From an uncultured Cryomorphaceae bacterium (GTDB lineage: Bacteria; Bacteroidota; Bacteroidia; Flavobacteriales_G; Salibacteraceae): a DNA stretch of 54,427 bases. Position 1 is the first letter of the stretch, and each line of letters begins with the position of its first letter. Location of the stretch: contig CAJXMT010000002.1 in assembly GCA_913056155.1 (NCBI GenBank), positions 1 to 54,427 on the forward strand. Reading direction: 5' to 3'. A program made the translations under genes and the position numbers. This document shows, in pieces, positions 42,700 through 52,085 of this stretch. The notes beneath the pieces are model-generated. The model had not been told where the DNA came from and ran no database searches. It was given only the letters and a program-made list of their open reading frames with translations.

Positions 42700-43626
42700 A
42701 TGGAAAAATCTCAGCATCAACCGGTAAGTTTTTCAAGACTTTTTAAGTACCCCGTTTTTCGGGTGTATTTTATATTCTCTATTGTGGTACTGTTGTTTTT
42801 GGGAGCCCTGCTGTATATGGGAATGCCTGATGATAAACAATTAAAGAGCGCCTTGAAAGGAAAAGATGCTGAAATTAATGAACTTCAAGAGGAAATAGAA
42901 GTACTTGAAATATTGAATGCGGCCGACGAGCAATTAATCGTGAGCGGCGATTATGACCAAGCCATTGCCCAATACAACCAATTGCGGCAAAACACCCGAA
43001 ATGAAAAGCTGCAAAATTTACTTTCGGTCAGAACCCAAAACGCCGATTCGCTCAAAAATTATTTCAAAAATAACCGTGGTCAGAGCCAACAGAAGGATTA
43101 CCGCTTAGCCAAGCAGGAGGAAAAAATTACGGTTCTGAAAGAAAGGTTAGACAGCTTGAAAGAAGTGAAAAGCACTATTGCCGAAAACTACGGCGATACA
43201 TTATCTGAATTACGCCAAGAAGCCATGGTGTTGCGTCAAAAACTCAATCAAAAAGAAAAAGTGAAAGTGCTTCAATTTAAAAGCTCAAACGGGCAAACTG
43301 TACACTACCTCGGCGAAGTTGAAGATGGTAAGGCCAACGGCGGGGGTGTGGGCATTTGGACTACCGGCAGCATCTACAAAGGCGACTGGAAAGACAACAG
43401 AAGACACGGTAAAGGAACTATTGAAAGCCAAAACGGTGAGCGCTATGAAGGGGAATGGAAAGATGGAGTGCGAGAAGGTGAGGGCGAATACTTTTGGCCG
43501 AGCGGCGAGCGCTATGACGGCGAGTGGAAAGAGAATAAACGGCACGGTCAAGGCACCCTTTACGACCGTGATAACAACGTGCAATACGAAGGCAAATGGA
43601 AAAACGACAAACCGGTAAAGTCCTAG
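42700..43626 (+). CDS. Membrane-anchored coiled-coil protein with C-terminal MORN repeats
   Basis: A 308-residue protein. One N-terminal membrane helix (VYFIFSIVVLLFLGALLYMG, about 19-38) is followed by a long coiled coil (about 45-190) and then at least four MORN repeats (about 220-305): IYKGDWKDNRRHGKGT, RYEGEWKDGVREGEGEY, RYDGEWKENKRHGQGT and a last partial VQYEGKWKNDKP. MORN repeats bind lipids or proteins; here they would face the periplasm or the cytoplasm depending on topology. One exact and one near copy of the dispersed motif (43026-43035, 43079-43088) lie in the coiled-coil region, read as S-V-R-T and G-Q-S-Q. Confidence 0.85.
   Translation: MEKSQHQPVSFSRLFKYPVFRVYFIFSIVVLLFLGALLYMGMPDDKQLKSALKGKDAEINELQEEIEVLEILNAADEQLIVSGDYDQAIAQYNQLRQNTRNEKLQNLLSVRTQNADSLKNYFKNNRGQSQQKDYRLAKQEEKITVLKERLDSLKEVKSTIAENYGDTLSELRQEAMVLRQKLNQKEKVKVLQFKSSNGQTVHYLGEVEDGKANGGGVGIWTTGSIYKGDWKDNRRHGKGTIESQNGERYEGEWKDGVREGEGEYFWPSGERYDGEWKENKRHGQGTLYDRDNNVQYEGKWKNDKPVKS
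43026..43035 (+). repeat. Dispersed motif copy 13
   Basis: TTTCGGTCAGAACC in the MORN-repeat gene, read S-V-R-T. Confidence 0.9.
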
Positions 43627-43689
43627 CGGGATAAAACTTTACCGGGGCTAAATGAACGTGCGTTTTGTTACCAATATTGAATAATCAAA

Positions 43690-43707
43690 GCGCTGATTGT
43701 GCAGCGC
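43690..43707 (-). terminator. Hairpin between convergent genes
   Basis: GCGCTG and CAGCGC form a 6-bp stem with a six-base loop. On the minus strand it is followed by TTT and lies just after the barrel-like gene stop. Weak terminator candidate. Confidence 0.4.
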
Positions 43708-43722
43708 CCGGCAAAAGCCGTT

Positions 43723-44532
43723 TTACGGCCCCAATATGCCAATCGAGATATTGAATAAAATCAGGCTTTGTGTATTTACCCTCTTCTTCATCCGCAGTGT
43801 ACTTTCTTCAATGAATGATGCCTCCTTACCATGGCTGTCTGAATCGGAAAAGAGGAAAAATGGGTACGCATCAAAAACGAATGAGCTTAAACCTCGAACC
43901 ATATTAAAAAGGTCGAGTTCCAAGCTATATGAAACGGGAATTCGATCAAACAGTATTTTTTGCCGGCCCAAACGCAAACCGGCATAAAAATTAAACCGAG
44001 AGTCTGTTTTAAACTCAACAGTTTGTTGAGAATCAATTTCTCTGCGGGCTGTTAAGATATCATCGCGAAAATTAGATTTATTTACTTTTACAAAGGCCGA
44101 CCAGAATGCTCCTACCGGCGCTATGGTTTTATAAAAGCGAGTATATCTTAATTCAGCACTTAAAACGCGTATTTGATGGAATTTCGCATTATACCACCTG
44201 TCAAAATTTTGTGAGTTTTCAGCATCTCTTAAACGGGTACCCGGGTTTATGCCCGTGAGCCCGTAACCCAATGCGGCACCGATTAACGACTTACGGCCGG
44301 TTTGATACTGAAAAGCTATGCGGTGAGAAGAGTTTAAAGATACACCGTCTTCAAAAAGCACATTGTCATTGGCATTGGGGTATAAAAGATTTGGGGTTGT
44401 TACAAATTCGTATTGAATAGACAACGGCTTACCCAAATACCCATGCGATTGACCGGTGGCTTTATGCGCCGAGACAATCAAACACACTACCGCCACTATT
44501 TGGAATAGATGCATTGAAGTATGTTTTTCCAT
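43723..44532 (-). CDS. Outer-membrane barrel-like protein, copy B2
   Basis: A 269-residue exported protein (signal peptide about VAVVCLIVSAHKATG). Strand-like segments alternate through the protein. It is clearly a paralogue of the gene at 46327-47145: both open the mature region with THGYLGKPISFHYEF / SHGYLGKPLSIQYEF, both carry APVGNF/APVGAF, LGKQRVIFDR/LGRQKILFDR, and both end in GIGILGP/SIGILGP. No family recognised. It lies downstream of the broken paralogue A2, mirroring the order of the other pair. M7 (MHLFQIV) is an alternative start. Confidence 0.78.
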   Translation of the reverse strand: MEKHTSMHLFQIVAVVCLIVSAHKATGQSHGYLGKPLSIQYEFVTTPNLLYPNANDNVLFEDGVSLNSSHRIAFQYQTGRKSLIGAALGYGLTGINPGTRLRDAENSQNFDRWYNAKFHQIRVLSAELRYTRFYKTIAPVGAFWSAFVKVNKSNFRDDILTARREIDSQQTVEFKTDSRFNFYAGLRLGRQKILFDRIPVSYSLELDLFNMVRGLSSFVFDAYPFFLFSDSDSHGKEASFIEESTLRMKKRVNTQSLILFNISIGILGP

Positions 44533-44670
44533 AACAGTTTGAGTGTTCGATTTGGGAAATAGCGTTTATATGAACGCTATTTCCCAACACCGTTATCTCA
44601 TATATTTATGTGTGAAACTATTTAGTATTTTGGGTCATAGTTTTCTTTATAAGCGGTAAAAGTGAGTTCT

Positions 44671-46253
44671 TTATTCTTGAAATTGCATTTTTGTCAAGAA
44701 GAATAAATTTTTATAATTCAGTCCTCCCAATTTGACCTGTTCGTTGCCAAAGGTGATGTAATAATCTCCAAACCAGTGTTTCGTGCTTTTGCGAAACGTC
44801 TTTGTTCCCTCTTTTGTGGTTTCTTCCTCATAGGGGATGGGGCGTGTGGGTTTTGAAACTTCATCGGCCTTTCCGTAACGCTTTACAATTTCGTATCCAT
44901 TGGAATAGGTATAGGTTGAGTTGTAATCTTCACCAAAAGTTACATCTACCGTTTTACGAGTCTCAAAGTTTTTCAGGTTACCTAATGGAAAGGTCAAATC
45001 CCAAAGTAATTCACCTTCCCGATCAAAGGAAAGCATGGTAAAGCCCCAGTGAAGATTGCCGTTAAAAACACTTCGAGACCCGGAGGTTGTAGTCACACGT
45101 CTCGTTGTTGGTACGTAGTGCTCGAGTGTCACATGAAATTCGTCACCGCGAATAACCGGTTCGTAAACAAAAAAGTTTCTCAAATTATATCGCTCATCTT
45201 CGTCCTTAGAGAATTTTTTTTGGAAACTCTCTTGTGTATTGATCAAGTTTTCAAGAGTAGTTCGAAAAGATTGCATTTCACTGAACTTGTGAAATTTGAA
45301 TTTGGGATTATCGGGATCTGTTACATCACCAAAGTAAATGCCCTCATTGTTGCCGGTGCCCACAGCGTTTGTCCAATTGTCTTTTTCGCCGAGTTTCCTG
45401 TATGAGCCCACCATGAGCTCTTTATTGTTATGTGAGAATAATTCAGCGGAGTTTATGATGGCTACAGAAGGATCTACATTTATGTTTTCTTGCTCAATTG
45501 TATCTCCTTTGGCTATTTTTCGCTTGAAGAGGTACATTTCTTTTTTAGAAATAACGTTTTTATAAAATTGAGTCAGATTACCTGTCTCATCAATTTTACT
45601 GTCTAAATGCATAGAATAACTCTTCATTTTGGGAGCTGATTCATAAGTTTTGCCGCTCTTGATATCAAATGCCATCGAGTAGGGGTTGGACTTAAGCGCC
45701 CTGACCGGATTCCCGATATGGATTGTGATTTGAGCGTATGCGGCTAACTTCTGCGTGTATTACTGCCTCTTTGTCTTCCTGAAAAATAAAGTAAATCACC
45801 TGATTGTTTGAATTCGGATATAGCGAAGTTGGAGCCTTTAGGAAAGTGCATTTCCGTTTCTCCGGTTTCAATATCAACAAACAAGAGCTGAAACTTATTA
45901 TTGAAAGTTGGAAAACTAATTAAAAAATAAACCTTATTGTTTTCCTTATCTACAATATAGTCTGTAACTTTTCTGTTGCGAAGTGTCAAAACCTCATGAA
46001 ACCAAACAGCGTTCAAATCTTCATCATATTTCGTAAGCATCCATGTTCGCATTTGACCTTCGGGTCCTTTACGAAAATTGTTTGTTTCGCGCAAAACAAT
46101 GACCTCCTTACTTTCGGCTAAAGGAACCACCATGTGGTCTGATGTGGAAAATTGCATTTGTTTTTCTATACGCTTTACAATTTGATCTTCTTGAGCGTGA
46201 GAAGGAATTGAGAAGAAAAGTGTGATAAGCATGAATAATAACGGACGTTTCAT
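44671..46253 (-). pseudogene. Frameshifted paralogue (A2) of the 546-aa secreted protein
   Basis: Two ORFs (45744-46253 and 44671-45675, both minus) are consecutive parts of one protein. The first part begins with a signal peptide (LLFMLITLFFSIPSHAQ) and matches the N-terminal third of the intact copy: DYIVDKENNKVYFLI against DYIVDEEAGKVYLMF, SGDLLYFSG against SGNLLYATG. It stops at SNTRRS. In another frame the homology resumes as KLAAYAQITIHIGNPVRALKSNPYSMAFD, matching IFNPIKALKADPYTVAVD, and runs to the natural end. The switch lies near 45745-45765. Without the frameshift the protein would be about 525 residues. A sequencing error is the alternative. The ORF at 45692-45880 is the third frame, not a gene. 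Confidence 0.78.
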
Positions 46254-46326
46254 AATATTTAGATTTTAAATTGGAGTTAATAATAAAATGTTCTTTGTTG
46301 TTTTTGAGGAGTTATAAAAGTGTGAT

Positions 46327-47145
46327 TTATGGCCCTAAAATGCCTATTCCCATTTTAAAGAGAATACCCATGTGCGCAGCAATGCGGCTTTTAATAACCT
46401 TGTCCATTTCTTCGAGAAAGATATCACTTCTCACTTCTTGATCTGAGGGGTGGTCAAATTCGAAGAAGTCAACAATAGGGCGCGAATTGAATGTGTGCAC
46501 GTTAATGTTAAATTCAATTCCGTATCGAAACGAAAAACGATCAAAAATAACGCGTTGCTTACCCAATACGATACCGCCGTAGTATTGGGTGACGGGAGAC
46601 ATATATCTTAATCGAGGCGGTAAAGTGGGATCGGGATTGGCCCCGCGCTGCAGTTGTAACATGTCATTTTCAAATCCGCTGCGATTCATACCTATTTTAA
46701 AAGTTGTAAAATTACCTACAGGAGCTAATCCACCGTCAAATGTGGTGTAGCGCAATTCAAAAGTGAATATATCAACCTCTTGAAAAGGAGCTTGGTATGA
46801 AACAGAATTACGGCTGCCCGGGGGATTATCTTCAATAGAAAAACCCGCCGGGTCAACTCCGGTCTTGGTGTAGCCCGCCGCAAAACCAAGTTGTGATTTT
46901 CGGCTTATTTGGTACTCAATAACAGCCGTGTGTGTTTTTACTGCAGACAGTAAGTTACTTGTACCCCAACTATTATTTTTGGCATTGGGCTCAAAAAAGT
47001 TGGGTATAAAACCAAATTCATAATGGAACGATATCGGCTTACCTAAATAACCGTGGGTTTGGCATACGCTTTGGCTTGCTGTGAAGCAAAAGAAGCACAA
47101 TAAAGTGAGTGTAATACCTGATGGTATGGAAATGACTTTGCGCAT
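46327..47145 (-). CDS. Outer-membrane barrel-like protein, copy B1
   Basis: A 272-residue exported protein (signal peptide ITLTLLCFFCFTASQSVC). It is the paralogue of the gene at 43723-44532 (shared HGYLGKP opening, LRYTTFDGGLAPVGNF, LGKQRVIFDRF, and the ending GILGP). The strand pattern fits an outer-membrane barrel, but the last residue is proline rather than the aromatic residue usual for barrels assembled by BamA, so this class is tentative. It starts eight bases after the M48 peptidase stop and is probably co-transcribed with it. Confidence 0.76.
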   Translation of the reverse strand: MRKVISIPSGITLTLLCFFCFTASQSVCQTHGYLGKPISFHYEFGFIPNFFEPNAKNNSWGTSNLLSAVKTHTAVIEYQISRKSQLGFAAGYTKTGVDPAGFSIEDNPPGSRNSVSYQAPFQEVDIFTFELRYTTFDGGLAPVGNFTTFKIGMNRSGFENDMLQLQRGANPDPTLPPRLRYMSPVTQYYGGIVLGKQRVIFDRFSFRYGIEFNINVHTFNSRPIVDFFEFDHPSDQEVRSDIFLEEMDKVIKSRIAAHMGILFKMGIGILGP

Positions 47146-47153
47146 GAGCGGTG

Positions 47154-49409
47154 TTATTTTTTTTCTTTTTTAATTTGAAAAAATATATCGTAGAGGTGCT
47201 GTTTGAGAATGTCTTGACGGTCGCCGTCATTTATTTTGTTGGTTTGCACCAAAAGTGCCCCACCTGTATTGAGGTTAAACAAATAATTGAAGTGGATCGT
47301 GTTCTCGTTTTTCTTCAATAAATCATAAATGGCAATGGGCAAGCCGATGCAGGTAGAAGCAGTGATGCAGGCATTGTAGTACTCATAACTATCTTTTTTA
47401 CTGATACCGTGCAAAACGCCGGTGTAATAAAAATAATTAGTGTTGTACTCGGCGGTGTACTTTTTGGTTTCTTCGGCGCGACTCAACAAAATATCCAAAT
47501 TTTCGTGCTCGAGCCTCTCACTGAACCATTCATTTAAAAAAGCCAATCGGTTATAAGTGCTTGTTGAACCGGAGTTTAAGTTTTTCGAGTTGATTTTTGT
47601 GTAATCCAGTCCTGCTGCTGAAGCCGATTTTTTGATTTTATCGTAAAAATCAATTTGTTTTTGTTCCGATTTGAGAAAGCGTATTTTTTCATCGGTGTTA
47701 CTTCTAAAATCTACACTTACATAAAACGGATCTACAATCACAATATCGTCAATTCCCAGTTTTCGGCTGCCTGCCTCTACTTGACTATTGTTTTCTGTAA
47801 ATCTTTGCTTTTCATATTCAATTCTTTCCTTCCACGATAATTGCGACAGGTCTTTTTCTTCTCCTTTTTTAAAGTGTCTCTCGCAGTAGTCAAATCTTTT
47901 TGCAAAGTAAGAATCGGGATCCATGAGGCCAACAAAGGCGTAGCGGTAATATTCTTCAACCTTTGCCTTTTTTCGCAAGCGCTTAATTTTTTCGTACTTG
48001 CTCAGGTTTTCTAAATCCTCTTCACTTTCCTCCGCTTCTTGCTCTTCATCGGGGCGGGGTTCTGACTCAAAATAGGAAAGCGAAAGTTCATGATCGGTAA
48101 CTAAAGCCTTGATTGCGTCGTCAGTAAAGAGCTGTACGGCTTCGTCATCGGGGTATTCATTTTGAAGTTGAGTTAAATAGCGAGCCGCTAAGATGGACAA
48201 TTCCTTGTTGTCAATTTCATGTAAAAAATAGTAGACTTGCTGTATGTTACCCTCAATCTTCTTGTAATAAGGTAAAACTTCGCGTTTGCGGTCGTTGTGT
48301 TTGTATTTGGCCATAGCATACAGGGCTTTTCCCATACACAATTTGGCAAATCGGTTATCGGGAAAGGATTTTAAGTTGAGGTATGCGTTGTAAACGGCGT
48401 TTGCGTAATCACGGTTGGTGAGGTAAATGCCGCTCATTTCTAATCGCGCCATGTTGCGAACTTGGTGAAATCGCTCTTCAGATACGATGAAAGCTTTACC
48501 TTTTGCGTCGTAATCGAGCGATGCATCTATAAATTGTTCACGTCGTTTGCGCGTATTAGGGTGTGTACTTTTACTGTCGTCATAATCATCTGAGCGCTTA
48601 ATGCCCTGCAGCTCTTCCATAAAATACGCGTCGGGTAAAACATAATCGCCCGATTCAAAAAAGGATTTTTCAAAAACAACTTCATCGTAAGGCAAATAGG
48701 AGTACTGCATGACATCAAAAATCCCGAAACATTTTTCTGTTGAGTAATCGGTTTTAAGAATACGTTTTAACCCCATGTCATCCGCTTGAAATTCTTTTTC
48801 CTTCGAGTAACTGCTGAGCAGCGATATTTTATCGGCTTTTCGCAAATCTTTGAAAGATTCTCCTTTTCTTATTTCTGTGCTTTCTAAATGGCCGGCAAGT
48901 ACGTGCTCTTCAGTGTAGTGCGCTACTTCATGGCCTATGATGTAGGCCAGTTGAGCTTCGTTTTGCACTTGAGCCAGCATGCCCATATTTATAAAAACAT
49001 AACCTTGGTGCGTAGCAGCGGCATTTACGCTTGCATTTTTTGTTACAAAAAACGAGAGTTTCTTTCTCAATTCGGGTTCATCGGCTAAAATAACATCGGC
49101 AACATCATTGACATACCGGGTCAGGGGATCGCCAAAAAGCACCGTACCGCTCAATAAAAAGTTGTTGAGTTTGTAGTTGCTGCTCAACAAAAACTCTTCT
49201 TTTGATTTACGTGTTTGGCGTCTTTCATTTCCGGTGATGTCTTTTTCCAGTGCCTTTTCGTATTTCTCCCGTGAAAGCTTCAAAAAAACCTCAGGCACTT
49301 CCCCCTTGGCAATAACGGGGGTGTAATCTTTGTTGAATTCGGTTTTTTGGGCGTAAAGGCTTACGCTCAACAACCAAGCAGCCCAAAAAAGCAATGTATT
49401 TTTAATCAT
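47154..49409 (-). CDS. Secreted M48-family metallopeptidase with a large C-terminal extension
   Basis: A 751-residue exported protein (signal peptide LLFWAAWLLSVSLYAQ). The M48 zinc site is complete: GHEVAH (H160, E161, H164) and the third ligand E206 in KEKEFQADD, preceded by FVTKNASVNAAATHQGYVFIN. Unlike HtpX it has no transmembrane helices; it is a periplasmic BepA/Loi-type peptidase. Residues about 330-440 are TPR-like helices (YANAVYNAYLNLKSF), then an acidic charged hinge (EEQEAEESEEDLENL), then a unique domain to 751 that I do not recognise. It is encoded between A1 and B1. By family, BepA-like proteins act in outer-membrane protein quality control. A one-mismatch copy of the dispersed motif (48058-48067) lies in it. 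Confidence 0.86.
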   Translation of the reverse strand: MIKNTLLFWAAWLLSVSLYAQKTEFNKDYTPVIAKGEVPEVFLKLSREKYEKALEKDITGNERRQTRKSKEEFLLSSNYKLNNFLLSGTVLFGDPLTRYVNDVADVILADEPELRKKLSFFVTKNASVNAAATHQGYVFINMGMLAQVQNEAQLAYIIGHEVAHYTEEHVLAGHLESTEIRKGESFKDLRKADKISLLSSYSKEKEFQADDMGLKRILKTDYSTEKCFGIFDVMQYSYLPYDEVVFEKSFFESGDYVLPDAYFMEELQGIKRSDDYDDSKSTHPNTRKRREQFIDASLDYDAKGKAFIVSEERFHQVRNMARLEMSGIYLTNRDYANAVYNAYLNLKSFPDNRFAKLCMGKALYAMAKYKHNDRKREVLPYYKKIEGNIQQVYYFLHEIDNKELSILAARYLTQLQNEYPDDEAVQLFTDDAIKALVTDHELSLSYFESEPRPDEEQEAEESEEDLENLSKYEKIKRLRKKAKVEEYYRYAFVGLMDPDSYFAKRFDYCERHFKKGEEKDLSQLSWKERIEYEKQRFTENNSQVEAGSRKLGIDDIVIVDPFYVSVDFRSNTDEKIRFLKSEQKQIDFYDKIKKSASAAGLDYTKINSKNLNSGSTSTYNRLAFLNEWFSERLEHENLDILLSRAEETKKYTAEYNTNYFYYTGVLHGISKKDSYEYYNACITASTCIGLPIAIYDLLKKNENTIHFNYLFNLNTGGALLVQTNKINDGDRQDILKQHLYDIFFQIKKEKK

Positions 49410-49431
49410 ATTTCTATTCTTGTTTTTTTTC

Positions 49432-49441
49432 GGTCAGAACC
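49432..49441 (+). repeat. Dispersed motif copy 14
   Basis: TTTCGGTCAGAACC, intergenic, one arm of an inverted pair. Confidence 0.9.
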
Positions 49442-49463
49442 GATGTGCGGGGTTCGGTTCTGA
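49432..49463. repeat. Inverted pair of the dispersed motif (GGTCAGAACCG ... CGGTTCTGA)
   Basis: An exact core copy at 49432-49441 faces a partial copy (GGTTCTGA, 49456-49463), giving a 9-bp stem TCAGAACCG/CGGTTCTGA. It lies between the M48 and A1 genes, 16 bases after the A1 stop. Confidence 0.75.
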
Positions 49464-49478
49464 ATATAGAGATACCGA

Positions 49479-51119
49479 TTAATCTTCATTTTTAATTTTA
49501 GACAGAAAGAAGGTTTTGCGCCTTCCGCCGAATAACCCCGAGCCTTCTTCTTTTAATTTTTGAGTGCCGTAAGCAATGTAAAAGTCATCATACCAGTAAT
49601 CCATGCTTTGACTGTAGCTGCGCTTGATTTTTTCCTCTTCATCTGAGAGTACGTCTTCCTCAATTTCCGTAACTTCATTACCTTCTAACCTTCTTTTTAC
49701 AACGGCATAACCATTTGAATACATGAAACTAAAATCGCCGTATTCATCGCGCATTACTTTCACGGTTTCTTTTAGTACAAAACTTTTGAGTTCGCCGGTG
49801 GGGAATGAAACATCCCACAGCATATCACCTTCATCATTAAAGGCGGCCATGGTAAAGCCCAGGAATAAGTAGCCGTCAAACACTTGATGTGTGGTTGTGG
49901 AACCGTCTGAATTAGTGGTAGTATAGGTGACGTAAGTAGGGGTGAAAGATTCTGCTCTTAAGTGAATCTCGTCGTCAATGATTACCGGTTTGTGTAACAA
50001 TAGTTGTTGCTTAATTTCACCCACTCCCGTTTTCTTTTTCGTGAAAAGCTTGGCCAAGCCGCTCCGCTCTTCATACAACTGTTCTTGCAATTTACGTACA
50101 GACTTAATATCTGAAAAATCGTAAAAGCGATACTGCGGATTTTTTTCATTGGTGATATCGCCAAAATACAGCCCGTTAGTGTATTGTGATGATAAGAAAT
50201 TACGCCAATTTTTTTTGCCGCTTTGATCACCAAAGCCGCCTAAAATCAATTTTTTATTATTGTGTTCTACAATAACGGCGGAGTTCATGTTAATATCGGG
50301 ATCAAACTTCATTTCTGTCAATTCGGTGGTGCGTTCGCGGTCTACCTTGAATTTTAATATGTTCGATTTCTTTTTTGAGATGATATTTTTATAAATGACA
50401 TCAACGGTTCCGTCATGATTAGAAGCAGCCGTGACGTTGATGTTGAAGCCTTTAAATTTGGTTGTCATAGGCGTGGCACGAGAACTGCTTAAGTCTACGG
50501 CCACCGTGTACGGGTCTGCCTTTAGTGCCTTGATGGGATTGAATATATAGATAGAACACATCAAGTAACCCATACACATTTGGCGCAACGTGCTCGGAAG
50601 CTTAACCCCTGTAGCGTAAAGTAAATTACCCGATTTTTTAAAGTGAGAAACAGTGAGTTTGGGTATTTTGGCAAAATGCATTTGTATTTGACCGGACTCA
50701 ATATCAATTTCGGCAAATTGCAAATCTTTGTTCACTACGGCCACCTCTCCTTTTCCGCCTGCGCCAAAAAACATCAGGTAAACCTTGCCGGCTTCTTCAT
50801 CAACGATATAGTCCTTAACAAAACCGTTTTTAGTTCCCAAAATTTCATCGGTCCATTCTTGATTGAGTTTTTGGTTGTATTTGGTCACGCGCCAAATGTC
50901 CATGCGCCCCAATTCACCGCGTGTTTTATTATCCGTTTTTCGCAGTAGAATAATCTCTTTGGTACTCCCGAGCGGTATGGCCAGGTTTTCACTCTTAAAG
51001 CCGTCTAAAGGCTCTTCAATGCGATTGACGAGTTGTTTTTCGGGTACGTATTGCGCTTGAATGCTAATAACACTTGTAAACAGGATATAAAAAGTAAAAA
51101 AAAGAAATGATTTTTTCAT
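49479..51119 (-). CDS. Secreted beta-propeller-like protein, intact copy A1
   Basis: A 546-residue exported protein (signal peptide KKSFLFFTFYILFTSVISIQAQ; the 24 residues upstream in the ORF track run through the promoter). It reads as repeated strand units with a four-residue turn pattern: EIILLRKTDNK, WRVTKYNQKLNQEW, DYIVDEEAGKVYLMF, GLYFGDITNEKNPQYRFYDFSD, and a last GYAVVKRR. A charged or variable insert lies at about 390-410. It resembles a beta-propeller with no enzyme motif, and no family name comes to mind. The gene at 44671-46253 is a frameshifted paralogue. Promoter: TTG at 51189-51191, 20 bases, then TTTATTTG at 51161-51168. Confidence 0.78.
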   Translation of the reverse strand: MKKSFLFFTFYILFTSVISIQAQYVPEKQLVNRIEEPLDGFKSENLAIPLGSTKEIILLRKTDNKTRGELGRMDIWRVTKYNQKLNQEWTDEILGTKNGFVKDYIVDEEAGKVYLMFFGAGGKGEVAVVNKDLQFAEIDIESGQIQMHFAKIPKLTVSHFKKSGNLLYATGVKLPSTLRQMCMGYLMCSIYIFNPIKALKADPYTVAVDLSSSRATPMTTKFKGFNINVTAASNHDGTVDVIYKNIISKKKSNILKFKVDRERTTELTEMKFDPDINMNSAVIVEHNNKKLILGGFGDQSGKKNWRNFLSSQYTNGLYFGDITNEKNPQYRFYDFSDIKSVRKLQEQLYEERSGLAKLFTKKKTGVGEIKQQLLLHKPVIIDDEIHLRAESFTPTYVTYTTTNSDGSTTTHQVFDGYLFLGFTMAAFNDEGDMLWDVSFPTGELKSFVLKETVKVMRDEYGDFSFMYSNGYAVVKRRLEGNEVTEIEEDVLSDEEEKIKRSYSQSMDYWYDDFYIAYGTQKLKEEGSGLFGGRRKTFFLSKIKNED

Positions 51120-51160
51120 GAAAATAATAAGAATAATAATGAGTGTATAAAAATGAATCG

Positions 51161-51191
51161 CAAATAAACGACGAAATTTGATTTTGTACAA
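51161..51191 (-). promoter_or_regulatory. Promoter of A1: TTG, 20 bases, TTTATTTG
   Basis: On the minus strand a TTG -33 element is followed after 20 bases by TTTATTTG, one base off TAnnTTTG. This is the best-spaced -33/-7 pair in the window. Confidence 0.6.
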
Positions 51192-51215
51192 TATTAAGTT
51201 AAAATATTTTTAAGA

Positions 51216-52085
51216 TTAGTGGTTGGTTTGATGTTTCAAATGGGTAAACAGCACTTTACGCTCAATTATTTTGTAAACTTCATTTCTCTTTTTAAGGTTT
51301 TTTTCGCGAGCAGTTACCGCCGCGTAATGAATGCCGCCTAAATAAAGGCGCAGCGGGAACATCACGCCTGAAAAAATGCCCGTACCAATCATGCCGTTGG
51401 TGAAGGCATAATAACCGTAATATCCAAAAGCGCCGATTGTCAAAAGTGAGGTAATTCCTTGCAGGGGTTTGCCGGCAGCTGCAGCTCCCAATCCCGGTAT
51501 AATCGCAGAAATAATACTTGCTTTGCGCGGCGATAGGGTTTTTATAGACTTGAATTGTTCTTGTACTTGCAGTACCAACGAGTCGTTATGGGTCATTGCG
51601 GCAAATTGTTCAAGTGCGGCAAAAAAGGCGCTGTCTTCATAATTGCGCATGCGGCTTAAAGCGTATAAGTGTAATTGCTCTTTTTGCAGTTCGGGTTTTT
51701 TGCGCAGCCTGTAGTAATCTTGTATAGCCATGGCGTATTCTTGCGTGACGTAATGCAGGAAAATACGTTTTTGGTAAAGTTGAGCAGTTGCCGAATCATT
51801 TCCCTTGGCAAGTGTAACAGCCCTATTTACGCTGTGAAGCGCCTTGTTAAAATCACCCGATTGCTTTTGGCACTCCGCTTTGGCCGTTAAATATGTGATT
51901 TTTTCGAGGGCTCCCTGAGCTTGAAATACGGCCCACTCGTATTCAAGAGCAGCTTGCGCGAATTTTTGTTCATGGTACAGTCCCGCTGCATACGAGCTGT
52001 CATCGGCAATTTGCGCATCAGCGGGAAAATAACCGCTCAACGGGAACAGAAACGTCCAGCATAATGCTGTTGTCCAATACTTCAT
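51216..52085 (-). CDS. Secreted TPR-like helical protein with C-terminal membrane module, copy 2
   Basis: A 289-residue exported protein (signal peptide ALCWTFLFPLSGYFPADAQ, from ATG 52085). Residues about 25-185 are TPR-like helices (YHEQKFAQAALEYEWAV, GDFNKALHSVNRAVTLA). The C-terminal part has SPRKASIISAIIPGLGAAAAGKPLQGITSLL followed by hydrophobic helices. The paralogue upstream has SAVIPGTGKMYAGKPGEGLSALI in the same place, so the two are tandem duplicates. The motif resembles the SAxxPGxGQxYxGKxxxG element of TM2/DUF5683-type proteins. Its start lies 68 bases inside the upstream paralogue's frame, an unusually long overlap for two real genes. Function unknown. Confidence 0.75.
   Translation of the reverse strand: MKYWTTALCWTFLFPLSGYFPADAQIADDSSYAAGLYHEQKFAQAALEYEWAVFQAQGALEKITYLTAKAECQKQSGDFNKALHSVNRAVTLAKGNDSATAQLYQKRIFLHYVTQEYAMAIQDYYRLRKKPELQKEQLHLYALSRMRNYEDSAFFAALEQFAAMTHNDSLVLQVQEQFKSIKTLSPRKASIISAIIPGLGAAAAGKPLQGITSLLTIGAFGYYGYYAFTNGMIGTGIFSGVMFPLRLYLGGIHYAAVTAREKNLKKRNEVYKIIERKVLFTHLKHQTNH

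Noticed and set aside
45692-45880. 62-aa ORF between the two halves of A2
   Set aside because: It is the third frame over the frameshift; homology to A1 runs in the other two frames.
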